This document shows positions 25,870-33,289 of a stretch of DNA of 34,814 nt, piece after piece. Source of the stretch: Mesorhizobium loti. Its GTDB lineage: Bacteria; Pseudomonadota; Alphaproteobacteria; Rhizobiales; Rhizobiaceae. Both the position numbers and the translations under genes were made by a program. Location: positions 1 through 34,814 of the forward strand of contig NZ_LPWA01000141.1 in NCBI RefSeq assembly GCF_001510895.1. Direction: 5' to 3'. The number at the start of each line of letters is the position of its first letter. Positions within the stretch are counted from its first letter, which is position 1. The notes below the pieces were generated by a model. That model was not told the DNA's origin and ran no database searches. It worked only from the letters and a program-made list of their open reading frames with translations.

Positions 25870-26826
25870 ATGACTTCCATTTTAAAAATCGTCAGTCAGC
25901 GCGTCGCACTCGGCGCGCTGACTCTTTGGATTGTGTCGCTAGTCATTTTTGCTGGCATCCAATTTCTCCCTGGCGATATTGCCACGGAAATGCTGGGGCA
26001 GTCGGCTACTCCAGAAACGGTGGCTGCCTTCCGCAAAAGCCTCGGGTTTGACCTGCCTCTTCACCTACGATATCTCCACTGGCTTGGAGGCGTGCTGCAA
26101 GGAGATTTCGGCACGGCTCTCTCTAACGGCCGAGCGATTGGGGAGCTTATCGCGCCGCGGTTGTTTAATACCCTTTTCCTCGCAGTTGTCGCGGCGCTGA
26201 TTTCGGTTCCGCTTGCGCTGTTGGGTGGCATTGTGGCCGCTCTATATCGCAACACTTTTATCGATCGTGCCATTAATGTCGTGACGCTTGCCTCGATCTC
26301 CTTCCCAGAATTCTTCGTTGGCTATATGCTCATCCTCCTACTCGCCGTGCATGCAGGCATCCTGCCGAGCCTTTCCGATGTGGATTCCAGCACGGGTTTG
26401 CTGATGCGACTGAATGCCGTCGCCCTCCCTGCGCTGACACTGTCTGTGGTTGTGCTCGCCCATATGATGCGAATGACCCGGACATCAATCGTCACCTTGC
26501 TGAGCAACCAGTACATCGAGACCGCGCGGCTGAAAGGGATGTCCGAATGGCGCGTCTTGGTCCGGCATGCCTTGCCGAACGCTCTTGCTCCGATCGCCAA
26601 CGTGGTCGTCCTCAATCTTGCGTACCTGATCACAGGAGTGGTCGTTGTCGAAGCGGTTTTCGTCTACCCAGGCCTCGGCCAACTCATTGTCGATTCCGTC
26701 CAGAAGCGGGATATACCGGTAGTCCAGGCATGCAGCCTCGTGTTTGCCGCTACGTACGTCCTACTTAACCTGACAGCGGACATTCTATCTATCGTCATGA
26801 ATCCACGGTTGATGCATCCGAAGTGA
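25870..26826 (+). CDS. ABC transporter permease, DppB/GsiC type
   Basis: 318 aa inner-membrane permease, with six hydrophobic segments as usual for the family. The N-terminal helix VALGALTLWIVSLVIFAGIQFLPGDIA with the LPGD motif, then LGFDLPLHLRYLHWLGGVLQGDFGTA, are DppB hallmarks. The cytoplasmic EAA loop is YIETARLKGMSEWRVLVRHALPNALAPI. The end VVVEAVFVYPGLGQLIVDSVQKRDIPV is typical. It starts 19 bp after the binding-protein stop and precedes the second permease by 40 bp. It appears intact. Confidence 0.95.
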   Translation: MTSILKIVSQRVALGALTLWIVSLVIFAGIQFLPGDIATEMLGQSATPETVAAFRKSLGFDLPLHLRYLHWLGGVLQGDFGTALSNGRAIGELIAPRLFNTLFLAVVAALISVPLALLGGIVAALYRNTFIDRAINVVTLASISFPEFFVGYMLILLLAVHAGILPSLSDVDSSTGLLMRLNAVALPALTLSVVVLAHMMRMTRTSIVTLLSNQYIETARLKGMSEWRVLVRHALPNALAPIANVVVLNLAYLITGVVVVEAVFVYPGLGQLIVDSVQKRDIPVVQACSLVFAATYVLLNLTADILSIVMNPRLMHPK

Positions 26827-26866
26827 ACGTCGGCGGTCATGACCAACTAATTGCGAGTGCGTCCAG

Positions 26867-27718
26867 ATGACATTCATCCAGCTAGGCGTCATTAAAACAG
26901 GTGCTAGGAAATTCTCGTCGGCGCCGCTTCCGGCGAAGTTCGGGATGGTGGTGATTGCCTTGTACGTACTGGCTGCGATCTTCGCACCGCAGCTGGCGCC
27001 ATATGGAGAGGCAGAGATCGTCGGCACACAGTTCGAGCCTTGGAGTTCTACCTTCTGGCTCGGAACAGACAATTTGGGCCGAGATATGTTCACGCGCCTC
27101 ATATATGGCGCGCGGAACACCATCGGCATCGCGTTGTTGACGACGGCGTTAGCATTCTCGATCGGCTCCACGGCCGGCCTGGCAGCTGCGACTTTCAGCG
27201 GCTGGACCGACCAACTGCTCTCGCGGGCCGTGGATGTCCTAATGTCGATACCTCAGCTGATCTTCGCCCTTCTGCTGTTGTCCATATTTGGCACGTCAAT
27301 TCCTTCTCTCATCATTATTATTGCCGTGCTCGACTCCACACGCGTCTTCCGCCTGACGCGCGCCGTTTCAATCAATGCGGCAGTGTCGGACTATGTTGAG
27401 GCCGCCCGGCTTCGCGGTGAGGGTCCCATATGGATCATGGGTCGCGAGATAATGCCAAACATCCTGCCGACTTTAACAGCCGAGTTCGGCCTTCGCTTCT
27501 GCTTTGTGTTCCTGCTGATAAGCGGGCTTTCCTTCCTCGGTGTTGGGATACAGCCTCCGACCGCTGACTGGGGTTCAATGGTTCGAGATACTGCAACACT
27601 GATAGCGTATGGTGACATCACGCCGCTTCTCCCAGCTCTTGCAATCGCTTTGCTTGCTGTGAGTGTAAATTTGATCGTTGACTGGTTCTTACACTCGGCT
27701 AGTGGGCTGAGGGATTGA
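26867..27718 (+). CDS. ABC transporter permease, DppC type
   Basis: 283 aa. An N-terminal membrane segment is followed by the periplasmic signature FWLGTDNLGRDMFTRLIYGARNTI. The EAA loop reads DYVEAARLRGEGPIWIMGREIMPNILPTL, then FLLISGLSFLGVGIQPPTADWGSMVRD. These are all features of DppC/OppC. It heterodimerises with the upstream DppB-like protein. Its TGA overlaps the Nudix ATG (TGATG), so the Nudix gene is in the same message. No ATPase (DppD/DppF) gene follows, so the ATP-binding subunits must come from elsewhere. Confidence 0.95.
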   Translation: MTFIQLGVIKTGARKFSSAPLPAKFGMVVIALYVLAAIFAPQLAPYGEAEIVGTQFEPWSSTFWLGTDNLGRDMFTRLIYGARNTIGIALLTTALAFSIGSTAGLAAATFSGWTDQLLSRAVDVLMSIPQLIFALLLLSIFGTSIPSLIIIIAVLDSTRVFRLTRAVSINAAVSDYVEAARLRGEGPIWIMGREIMPNILPTLTAEFGLRFCFVFLLISGLSFLGVGIQPPTADWGSMVRDTATLIAYGDITPLLPALAIALLAVSVNLIVDWFLHSASGLRD

Positions 27719-28356
27719 TGCGTATACCCTCACACCCGTTCTCACCGTCTACAATCGAGCAAATTCGATGTGCCTTTGCGGGCTTTGCGGGTCGGACCAG
27801 CTCAAACTCAAAATGCCTAAAGCGAGCATCGGTCGGAATAATCCTAGTTGCAGCTGACGATGAGTCAGGCGAAACTGCTTTTTTGCTGACGGTGCGCAGT
27901 CACAAGTTGCGGTCACACGCAGGCCAATACGCATTGCCCGGGGGGCGTAACGAGCCAGAGGAAGACGCTGTCGATACTGTTATTCGGGAATGCGCCGAAG
28001 AAGTTGCCCTGAACCTATCTCGCGACCAAATGTTGGGCATGCTTGACGTGTATCCAACTCAATCAGGATATTCGATTACCCCCGTCGTCTTCGTGGTCGA
28101 GGGGGAGTCGAGTATCCGCGCCAACCCCGAAGAAGTAGAGCGGGTTTATAAGATCAAGCTTTCCGAATTATTAGGAGAGCGGTCAGTGCAGTTTGTAAAG
28201 CAAAAAAATCGAGATGATGTACTTATTCGTTTCCCGGTCTTTGATCACCATATATATGCACCCACAGCAGCTATAATCTACCAATTTTTGGAACTTGTCG
28301 CCGGCAGATATCAACGTGTCGATAATCTTGCGGCTCCGGACTTCGCTACAAGATAG
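27718..28356 (+). CDS. Nudix hydrolase, CoA pyrophosphatase (NudL-like)
   Basis: 212 aa. The CoA-pyrophosphatase motif LLTVRSHKLRSHAGQYALPGG precedes the Nudix box G-x5-E-x7-RECAEEVAL; the usual final Gly of the box is Ala. These enzymes hydrolyse CoA, oxidised CoA or acyl-CoA to 4'-phosphopantetheine species and 3',5'-ADP. ATG 27718 overlaps the permease stop by one base, indicating translational coupling. Placing a CoA-cleaving enzyme with an importer is unusual and links this operon to the acyl-CoA genes upstream. The C-terminal part resembles the UPF0035 tail. Confidence 0.88.
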   Translation: MRIPSHPFSPSTIEQIRCAFAGFAGRTSSNSKCLKRASVGIILVAADDESGETAFLLTVRSHKLRSHAGQYALPGGRNEPEEDAVDTVIRECAEEVALNLSRDQMLGMLDVYPTQSGYSITPVVFVVEGESSIRANPEEVERVYKIKLSELLGERSVQFVKQKNRDDVLIRFPVFDHHIYAPTAAIIYQFLELVAGRYQRVDNLAAPDFATR

Positions 28357-28441
28357 TATTCTTCGTACAAAGTCGAGTTGAACGCTGTCGCGTTTCATTT
28401 CCGCAGGCCAACCATCAGACGTGAGCGTTGTCCAGATACAT

Positions 28442-28475
28442 CATATCAATGGCCAACTATGTCAAATTTGATATG
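28442..28475. promoter_or_regulatory. dyad with internal palindrome upstream of the first amidase
   Basis: CATATCAA (28442-28449) and TTGATATG (28468-28475) are perfect inverted repeats. Overlapping the right arm is a 10-bp palindrome TCAAATTTGA (28462-28471). It lies about 100 bp before the amidase ATG in a low-GC stretch, a candidate operator or promoter region. No gene is seen between 28,357 and 28,573. Confidence 0.45.
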
Positions 28476-28573
28476 TGGATTGTGCGAAGCTCAGCGCTGG
28501 AACCACCGTGACATCGTGGCGACGACGCCAGTTAAGAGTCATCTTGGGTCATGCGATCCACAGAGAGGCGGAA

Positions 28574-29995
28574 ATGGATATAGCCACGTTCAAACGTCTT
28601 GATGCCGTCGCTCTCGCTGCATTGGTGCGAGACGCTGAGGTTTCCCCAGCAGAAGTGCTGCAGGCCGCGCTCGATGTGATAGAGGACGAGAACGGTGCCC
28701 TGGGTGCAGTTGTTTTTCTAGATCGAGCCGGAAGTATGTTGTCCGCACAGCGAGTTGACCGTTCGGCGCCTCTCGCGGGAGTGCCGATTCTAATAAAGGA
28801 CAATAACATCGATGTTGAAGGTTGGCCAACAACCTATTCCTCGCAGTTTTTCGAAGGTTCGTTGGCAAGACGTGACAGCGAGTTCGTCAAGCGGCTTAGA
28901 CGTGCGGGTGCGATCCTCGTGGGCAAGACGAATCTTTCGGAATTTGCTGCCGACTGGGCAACGGAACCCCGCTTTCGGGGGCCGACTCGTAACCCCTGGA
29001 ACACAAAATTAAGTCCAGGCGGATCTAGTGGGGGAGCCGCCAGCGCCGTAGCCGCAGGTATGGTGCCGGTCGCGCATGGCAACGATCTAGGCGGCTCGAT
29101 CCGCATACCCGCCGCCCTTTGCGGCCTCTTTGGCCTAAAGCCATCGCGCGGCTTGGTGCCTGTCGGCCCGCAGGTTGCCGAATTCTCTGGCGGTCATAAC
29201 CATGAGTTTGTGTTGACGCGGTCCGTGCGCGACAGCGCGCTGCTTCTCGACGTGCTCGCCGGCCCGGAGCGTGAAAGCCGCTACCACGTAGCTCTTCCCA
29301 ACGGCTCCTTTTTCAGCTCGATGGAAGGGCAACTGCCGTCACTGCGCATCGGGCTCGCTTCCGCACCCACCGGCATCGCAGTGGATCCAGAAATCACGGC
29401 GGCGACGGAGCGTTGTGCATGCATTCTTGCCGGCCAAGCGGGCTCAATCACGCAGATCGCCTTGCCGCACCTCACCGAAGTGGCGCCAGAGGTAGAACTT
29501 ATCTGGGCCACTGACATAGCCTGTTTGATCGAGCGTAGGAGTGCCCAGATCGGCCGCAAGCCGCGACCTGCCGAACTGGAACCGATGACATGGTCGATAT
29601 TGGAAAGGATAGCGGGTGCGACCGCGCGCGACTATGTGGCGGCACGGGAAAAAGTGCACGCCTTCGTCCGCCGCTTCCTCGACGCCACAGCCGAATTGGA
29701 CATCCTGGTGACGCCGGTTGCCGCAATGACCGCGCCGCCGCTTGGCTATTTCGGCGCCGCCAGAGAAGATTTCGACGCCGATCTTTACGCCGGTCGCTGT
29801 GCTAATTTTGGGCCGTTGACGGAACTCTTCAACTTGACCGGTCAGCCAGCAGCTTCTGTCCCAGTCGGACTGTCAACGTCAGGTTTGCCGATCGGTGTAC
29901 AGTTAGTGGCTCCAATGCTGCACGACGATGTGGTGCTGCTCGCGGCGCGCGCCGTGATGGATGAGGTCGGCAAACTACCGCTACCTCTGGGTTGA
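28574..29995 (+). CDS. amidase signature (AS) family hydrolase, first copy
   Basis: 473 aa. Ser-cisSer-Lys triad visible: K75 in PILIKDNNID, S151 in PGGSSGGAASAVAAG, S175 in NDLGGSIRIPA. AGAILVGKTNLSEFAADWATEP and SVRDSALLLDVLAGP are typical of the 6-aminohexanoate-cyclic-dimer hydrolase-like branch, which hydrolyses linear or cyclic amides. ATG 28574 has AGAGAGG upstream; longer starts (28475) read through non-coding sequence. No signal peptide, so cytoplasmic. It is downstream of the Nudix gene by 217 bp. The second half of the gene is GC-rich, unlike its first part. It is a paralogue of the amidase at 30,212. Confidence 0.93.
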   Translation: MDIATFKRLDAVALAALVRDAEVSPAEVLQAALDVIEDENGALGAVVFLDRAGSMLSAQRVDRSAPLAGVPILIKDNNIDVEGWPTTYSSQFFEGSLARRDSEFVKRLRRAGAILVGKTNLSEFAADWATEPRFRGPTRNPWNTKLSPGGSSGGAASAVAAGMVPVAHGNDLGGSIRIPAALCGLFGLKPSRGLVPVGPQVAEFSGGHNHEFVLTRSVRDSALLLDVLAGPERESRYHVALPNGSFFSSMEGQLPSLRIGLASAPTGIAVDPEITAATERCACILAGQAGSITQIALPHLTEVAPEVELIWATDIACLIERRSAQIGRKPRPAELEPMTWSILERIAGATARDYVAAREKVHAFVRRFLDATAELDILVTPVAAMTAPPLGYFGAAREDFDADLYAGRCANFGPLTELFNLTGQPAASVPVGLSTSGLPIGVQLVAPMLHDDVVLLAARAVMDEVGKLPLPLG

Positions 29996-30054
29996 GTAGC
30001 ACGATGGCGTCGCGCGCATATGTTTTCGGTTGCAGCCCGCACACAATGTGAGTT

Positions 30055-30081
30055 GACGCCGAGCCCAACTTCGCAGCTCGG
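30055..30081. terminator. GC-rich hairpin after the first amidase
   Basis: CGCCGAGC (30055-30062) pairs perfectly with GCTCGGCG (30074-30081) over an 11-nt loop, 60 bp past the amidase stop. No T-run follows on either side, so it is a weak terminator or an operator for the next gene. Confidence 0.35.
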
Positions 30082-30211
30082 CGCCAAATTGTCAAAGATC
30101 TTTTGTATTTCGGCGCTCAAGGTTCGACGCCATACTCCAGTGACGTGGGCACTCTGCGCCAGCTACATATTGTCGGACCTGACGAAATGGTCGCAGTGAC
30201 AGGAAAGTCAA

Positions 30212-31612
30212 ATGAAGGCGTCGGAATACATCGGCCAAGATGGTGTCGGCTTATCTCGATTGATCAAACATAAGCAAGTTTCACGCCGAGAGGTGTTAGA
30301 AGCAGGGATTCACCTAATCGAAAGCATGAACCCGCGGATTAACGCGGTGATTTTCGAAAACTTTGGCGTGCTGCCGTTACAAGAACATCAATATTCTATA
30401 AGTCCGTTAGACGGAGTTCCATTTCTTTTGAAGGACGTAAATCTATACTCATCGGACATGCCAACGACGTTCGGATCATGCTATTTCCGCGGCGCGTCAG
30501 CAAAGCCTGACAGCGTAATTGTCGACCGCTGGCGGCGGGCTGGACTTGTAATATTAGGAAAGACGAATACGCCGGAATTTGCCGCTGAGTTTGTCACAGA
30601 GCCGCGCGCATTCGGTATCACCCGCAATCCGCAAGGGTATGATCTAACTGTCGGAGGAAGTAGCGGAGGAGCAGCCGCCGCCGTTGCCTCAGGAATGGTG
30701 CCAGTTGCGCACGCAACAGATCTTGGAGGTTCGATCAGAATTCCGGCTGCCTGCTGCGGAATTTTCGGATTCAAGCCAACTGCAGGGTTAAATCCTACCG
30801 AACCTTACTTCCAAGAAATTGCCGGCGGTCTAAACTCCGATCATGTCATTTCACGTACCGTGCGCGATAGTGCGGCCTCGTTAGATATCACGTCTGCTGG
30901 ATTTTCAAACGGTACGTCCTTTTTGGAAGGTCTTAATCGCCGTGTGCCGGAACTAACGATTGGGATGTGCCTTAAGGATCCAGTTGGTAGGCTCTGCGGG
31001 TCGGATCAGAGGGACGCGGTGCTCCGGGCAGCTCAAGTTTTGGAAGCTCACGGGCACCATATTGTTGAATATCAGTATCCCGATGGCCTTGATGCGACGC
31101 CTTGGTTCGATCATCTGTGGATTTTTGACATCGTTCGCTTGGTCGACGAGAGGGCACGTGAAATCGGTAGAGCTCCCACAACCGAGGACCTCGAACCTTT
31201 AACCTTCCACCTTCTAGAGAAGGCTAAAGCAGGCGCCATCGCCGCCCATGTGCGAGCACGCGATGCCCGCAGGGCCTATACCATCCGGTATCTCGAATCG
31301 ATGCGAGGGATTGATATTTGCCTAACGCCAACACTTGCCGTCAATCCACCTCACGTCGGATCACTGAACTTCAATGCATTCACGGATGTCGACGCTTGGA
31401 GTAAGGCCGGCTACGAGTTTGCTCCATTTTCAATTCCGTCTAACATCTCGGGACAACCGTCGGCGTCTTGTCCATATTTCAAAAATAGCGTTGGACTATC
31501 AGTAGGCGTTCAACTCAGCGGAAAACCTGGCGACGATCTGTTGGTTCTTCAACTGTGCGCCCAATTAGAAATGTCTTCGGACGCAAACTTGAAAGAGCTC
31601 AGCGAGGCCTAA
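30212..31612 (+). CDS. amidase signature (AS) family hydrolase, second copy
   Basis: 466 aa with K74 in PFLLKDVNLY, S150 in VGGSSGGAAAAVASG and S174 in TDLGGSIRIPAACCG. The order of motifs is the same as in the upstream paralogue, but the two differ widely in sequence, and this gene uses many more A/T-ending codons. The C-terminal substrate region (SNISGQPSASCPYF) differs from the usual N-x-TGQPA, suggesting another substrate. No obvious SD is seen before ATG 30212; GGAAAGTCAA lies just upstream. It is the last intact gene before the right-hand IS cluster. Two amidases side by side suggest sequential or alternative amide cleavage. Confidence 0.92.
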   Translation: MKASEYIGQDGVGLSRLIKHKQVSRREVLEAGIHLIESMNPRINAVIFENFGVLPLQEHQYSISPLDGVPFLLKDVNLYSSDMPTTFGSCYFRGASAKPDSVIVDRWRRAGLVILGKTNTPEFAAEFVTEPRAFGITRNPQGYDLTVGGSSGGAAAAVASGMVPVAHATDLGGSIRIPAACCGIFGFKPTAGLNPTEPYFQEIAGGLNSDHVISRTVRDSAASLDITSAGFSNGTSFLEGLNRRVPELTIGMCLKDPVGRLCGSDQRDAVLRAAQVLEAHGHHIVEYQYPDGLDATPWFDHLWIFDIVRLVDERAREIGRAPTTEDLEPLTFHLLEKAKAGAIAAHVRARDARRAYTIRYLESMRGIDICLTPTLAVNPPHVGSLNFNAFTDVDAWSKAGYEFAPFSIPSNISGQPSASCPYFKNSVGLSVGVQLSGKPGDDLLVLQLCAQLEMSSDANLKELSEA

Positions 31613-31649
31613 GCTTCTTAAAGGTTTGAAGAGGTCGTGTCCCGCGAGG

Positions 31650-31912
31650 TGGTGTAGCTCGGTGGTAGCGAAGCCGCTCGCGAGCGCGCGGCGCGGCGGT
31701 GGTCATCGATGTTCTTCCGTTAGGGTCGGGTTGCTGACACCAACCTGATTCGAAGGAACCACCGAGGACCGACGAGATGATGTCGAGTAGCCGTTTCCAG
31801 CGTTTGATGTTGAGATTCTCCAAGAGCCAGGTGTCGCGGCTGTGCGAAGAGATCGATGGCAAGGTGAAGGCCTTCCTCGAACGGCCGATCGAAGGTGACT
31901 GGCCGTATCTCT
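31650..31912 (+). mobile_element. IS256-family relic (5' end joined to a mid-transposase piece)
   Basis: GGTGTAGCT, GGTGGTCATCG and GAACCACCGAGGACCGACGAGATGATG (31,756-31,782) form the leader and start; a base in the ATG is changed (AGG). It then jumps to a middle part of the transposase: FSKSQVSRLCEEIDGKVK followed by AFLERPIEGDWPYL (about 31,815-31,911), normally over 100 residues further in. The copy is cut off by IS66 at 31,913. It is oriented like the relic at 22,893. Confidence 0.8.
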
Positions 31913-32375
31913 GTAACCGCTGTTTTCCCCCCACATTGCCCTCTGTCGCCTGATCTGTGATCGAGTTTCCATGGACGAGCGGCAGGGAGTTTCTCCATGG
32001 ACACTACATTGGAGGTTCTCACGAAGCGACGGAGCCGAAGAGAGGCTCACCGCCAATGGCCGGACGAGGTGAAGGCAGGGATTGTTTCGGAGAGCTTGCG
32101 TCCGGGCGTGACAGTGAACGAGGTGGCCGAGCGCCACGGGCTGAAGGCCAACCACCTGTCATCCTGGCGAACACTGGCGCGGCAGGGGAAGTTGGTCTTG
32201 CCTCAGCCGAAAGACGCGGTCGAATTCGCGGCCATGGTTGTCGAGATGCCCGCGCCGGAGCCGCCGACTGCCAATGCAGTCTCCCGCGCCGAGATTGTTG
32301 TCGGTGCGGTCACCATCCGTCTTGAGGAAGGTGCGCCTGCTGCCCGGATCGCCGCTATCGTGCTTGCCCTGGCGG
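31913..32375 (+). mobile_element. IS66-family element 1, left part only
   Basis: It begins GTAACCGCTGTTTTCC (31,913), an IS66-like terminus, directly after the IS256 fragment. It contains one gene, a tnpA, and is interrupted at 32,376 by the left end of another IS66 element. The remainder is expected outside the window. Confidence 0.75.
31997..32375 (+). pseudogene. tnpA: IS66 accessory protein TnpA of element 1, 3' end interrupted
   Basis: ATG 31997 (AGGGAG upstream): MDTTLEVLTKRRSRREAHRQ, then WPDEVKAGIVSESLRPGVTV, NEVAERHGLKANHLSSWR, and the C-terminal VTIRLEEGAPAARIAAIVLALAG, the normal end of such TnpA proteins. A stop should follow, but the inserted element at 32,376 keeps the frame open by chance through KRCIKAPC, and even on into the tnpB frame of element 2. 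The apparent 406-aa fusion is therefore an artefact. Confidence 0.8.
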
Positions 32376-32432
32376 GTAAGCGATGCATCAAGGCACCTTG
32401 CAATAGTCTGATGAACATGGAGCTTTCGCGCC

Positions 32433-32870
32433 ATGACATTCGAACATGCAAGGGGCGACATGGTCGCCGAGATGGGCGGTGCCGCGCCGGCCGAAGACTG
32501 TGCAGCGGTGCCCGGGCGCATTCGGCAACGGAGGCCGTGGAGTTGCGCCGAGAAGCGCGCTCTAGTCGACCTGGCGAACGCGGCGGGGTCTTCGGTGACA
32601 GAGGTCGCGCAAGCATTCGGCGTCGCTCCGTCACAGCTTTATGCGTGGCGCAAGCAGATGGCCGGCGGCGAGCTCGATGCCGATCGGGCGATGGCGACCT
32701 TTGCGCGGATCGAGGTGAACGATCTGCCCGAGGTCGAACGCCCCGTCGCCGAATGTCCGGACCCGGCCGGCAGGATCGTCGTGGCCTTTCCGGGCGGCGC
32801 GCGATTGCGGATCGACGGGACCGTCGATCCGACAGCGCTGCGTATCATCCTGGCGGATTTGGCCAGGTGA
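32433..32870 (+). CDS. tnpA: IS66 family accessory protein TnpA
   Basis: 145 aa helix-turn-helix protein. SCAEKRALVDLANAAGSSVTEVAQAFGVAPSQLYAWRKQM is the DNA-binding region. The C-terminal GGARLRIDGTVDPTALRIILADL is the usual TnpA end. It is needed with TnpB for IS66 transposition, with an unclear mechanism. Its stop TGA overlaps the start of tnpB (GTGA at 32867). Confidence 0.9.
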   Translation: MTFEHARGDMVAEMGGAAPAEDCAAVPGRIRQRRPWSCAEKRALVDLANAAGSSVTEVAQAFGVAPSQLYAWRKQMAGGELDADRAMATFARIEVNDLPEVERPVAECPDPAGRIVVAFPGGARLRIDGTVDPTALRIILADLAR

Positions 32871-33217
32871 TCACGGTGGTGCCGACCGACCGGATTTACC
32901 TGTGCTGCGGTGAGACCGATATGCGCCGCGGGATCAACAGCCTGGCGCGCATGGTGCAGCAGGTGCTCGCGCTCGACCCGCACACGGGTTCGATCTTCTG
33001 CTTCCGTGGACGCAAGGGTCATATCATCAAGATTTTGGCACATGACGACCAGGGGTTCTGTCTTTTTACGAAGCGGTTGACCAATGGTTGTTTCGCCTGG
33101 CCGACGGCCAAGGATCAGGTCGCCGTGTCGCTCACCAAAGCAGAGCTTTCGCTGCTTCTGGACGGGATCGACTGGCGCCGGCCGAACAAGATTTATCGAC
33201 CCCGTCTGGCCGGCTGA
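32867..33217 (+). CDS. tnpB: IS66 family insertion sequence protein TnpB
   Basis: 116 aa. IYLCCGETDMRRGINSLARMVQ, then GSIFCFRGRKGHIIKILAHDDQGFCLFTKRL and FAWPTAKD..VSLTKAELSLLLDGIDWRRP form the complete TnpB (Orf2) pattern. GTG 32867 overlaps the tnpA stop. It is intact, in contrast with the relic at 23.1-23.4 kb. Confidence 0.93.
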   Translation: MITVVPTDRIYLCCGETDMRRGINSLARMVQQVLALDPHTGSIFCFRGRKGHIIKILAHDDQGFCLFTKRLTNGCFAWPTAKDQVAVSLTKAELSLLLDGIDWRRPNKIYRPRLAG

Positions 33218-33289
33218 TTTCGGTCGTTTGTCATTGATTTTGTGTCGATTTTGCTTCCGTAAAGGAGGTCTTTCGGGTATGTAGTTTGG

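Noticed and set aside
31997..33217. Apparent single 406-aa protein joining TnpA to TnpB
   Set aside because: It crosses the left end of a second IS66 element, and the middle is out-of-frame tnpA sequence. It is a chance open frame, not a fusion protein.
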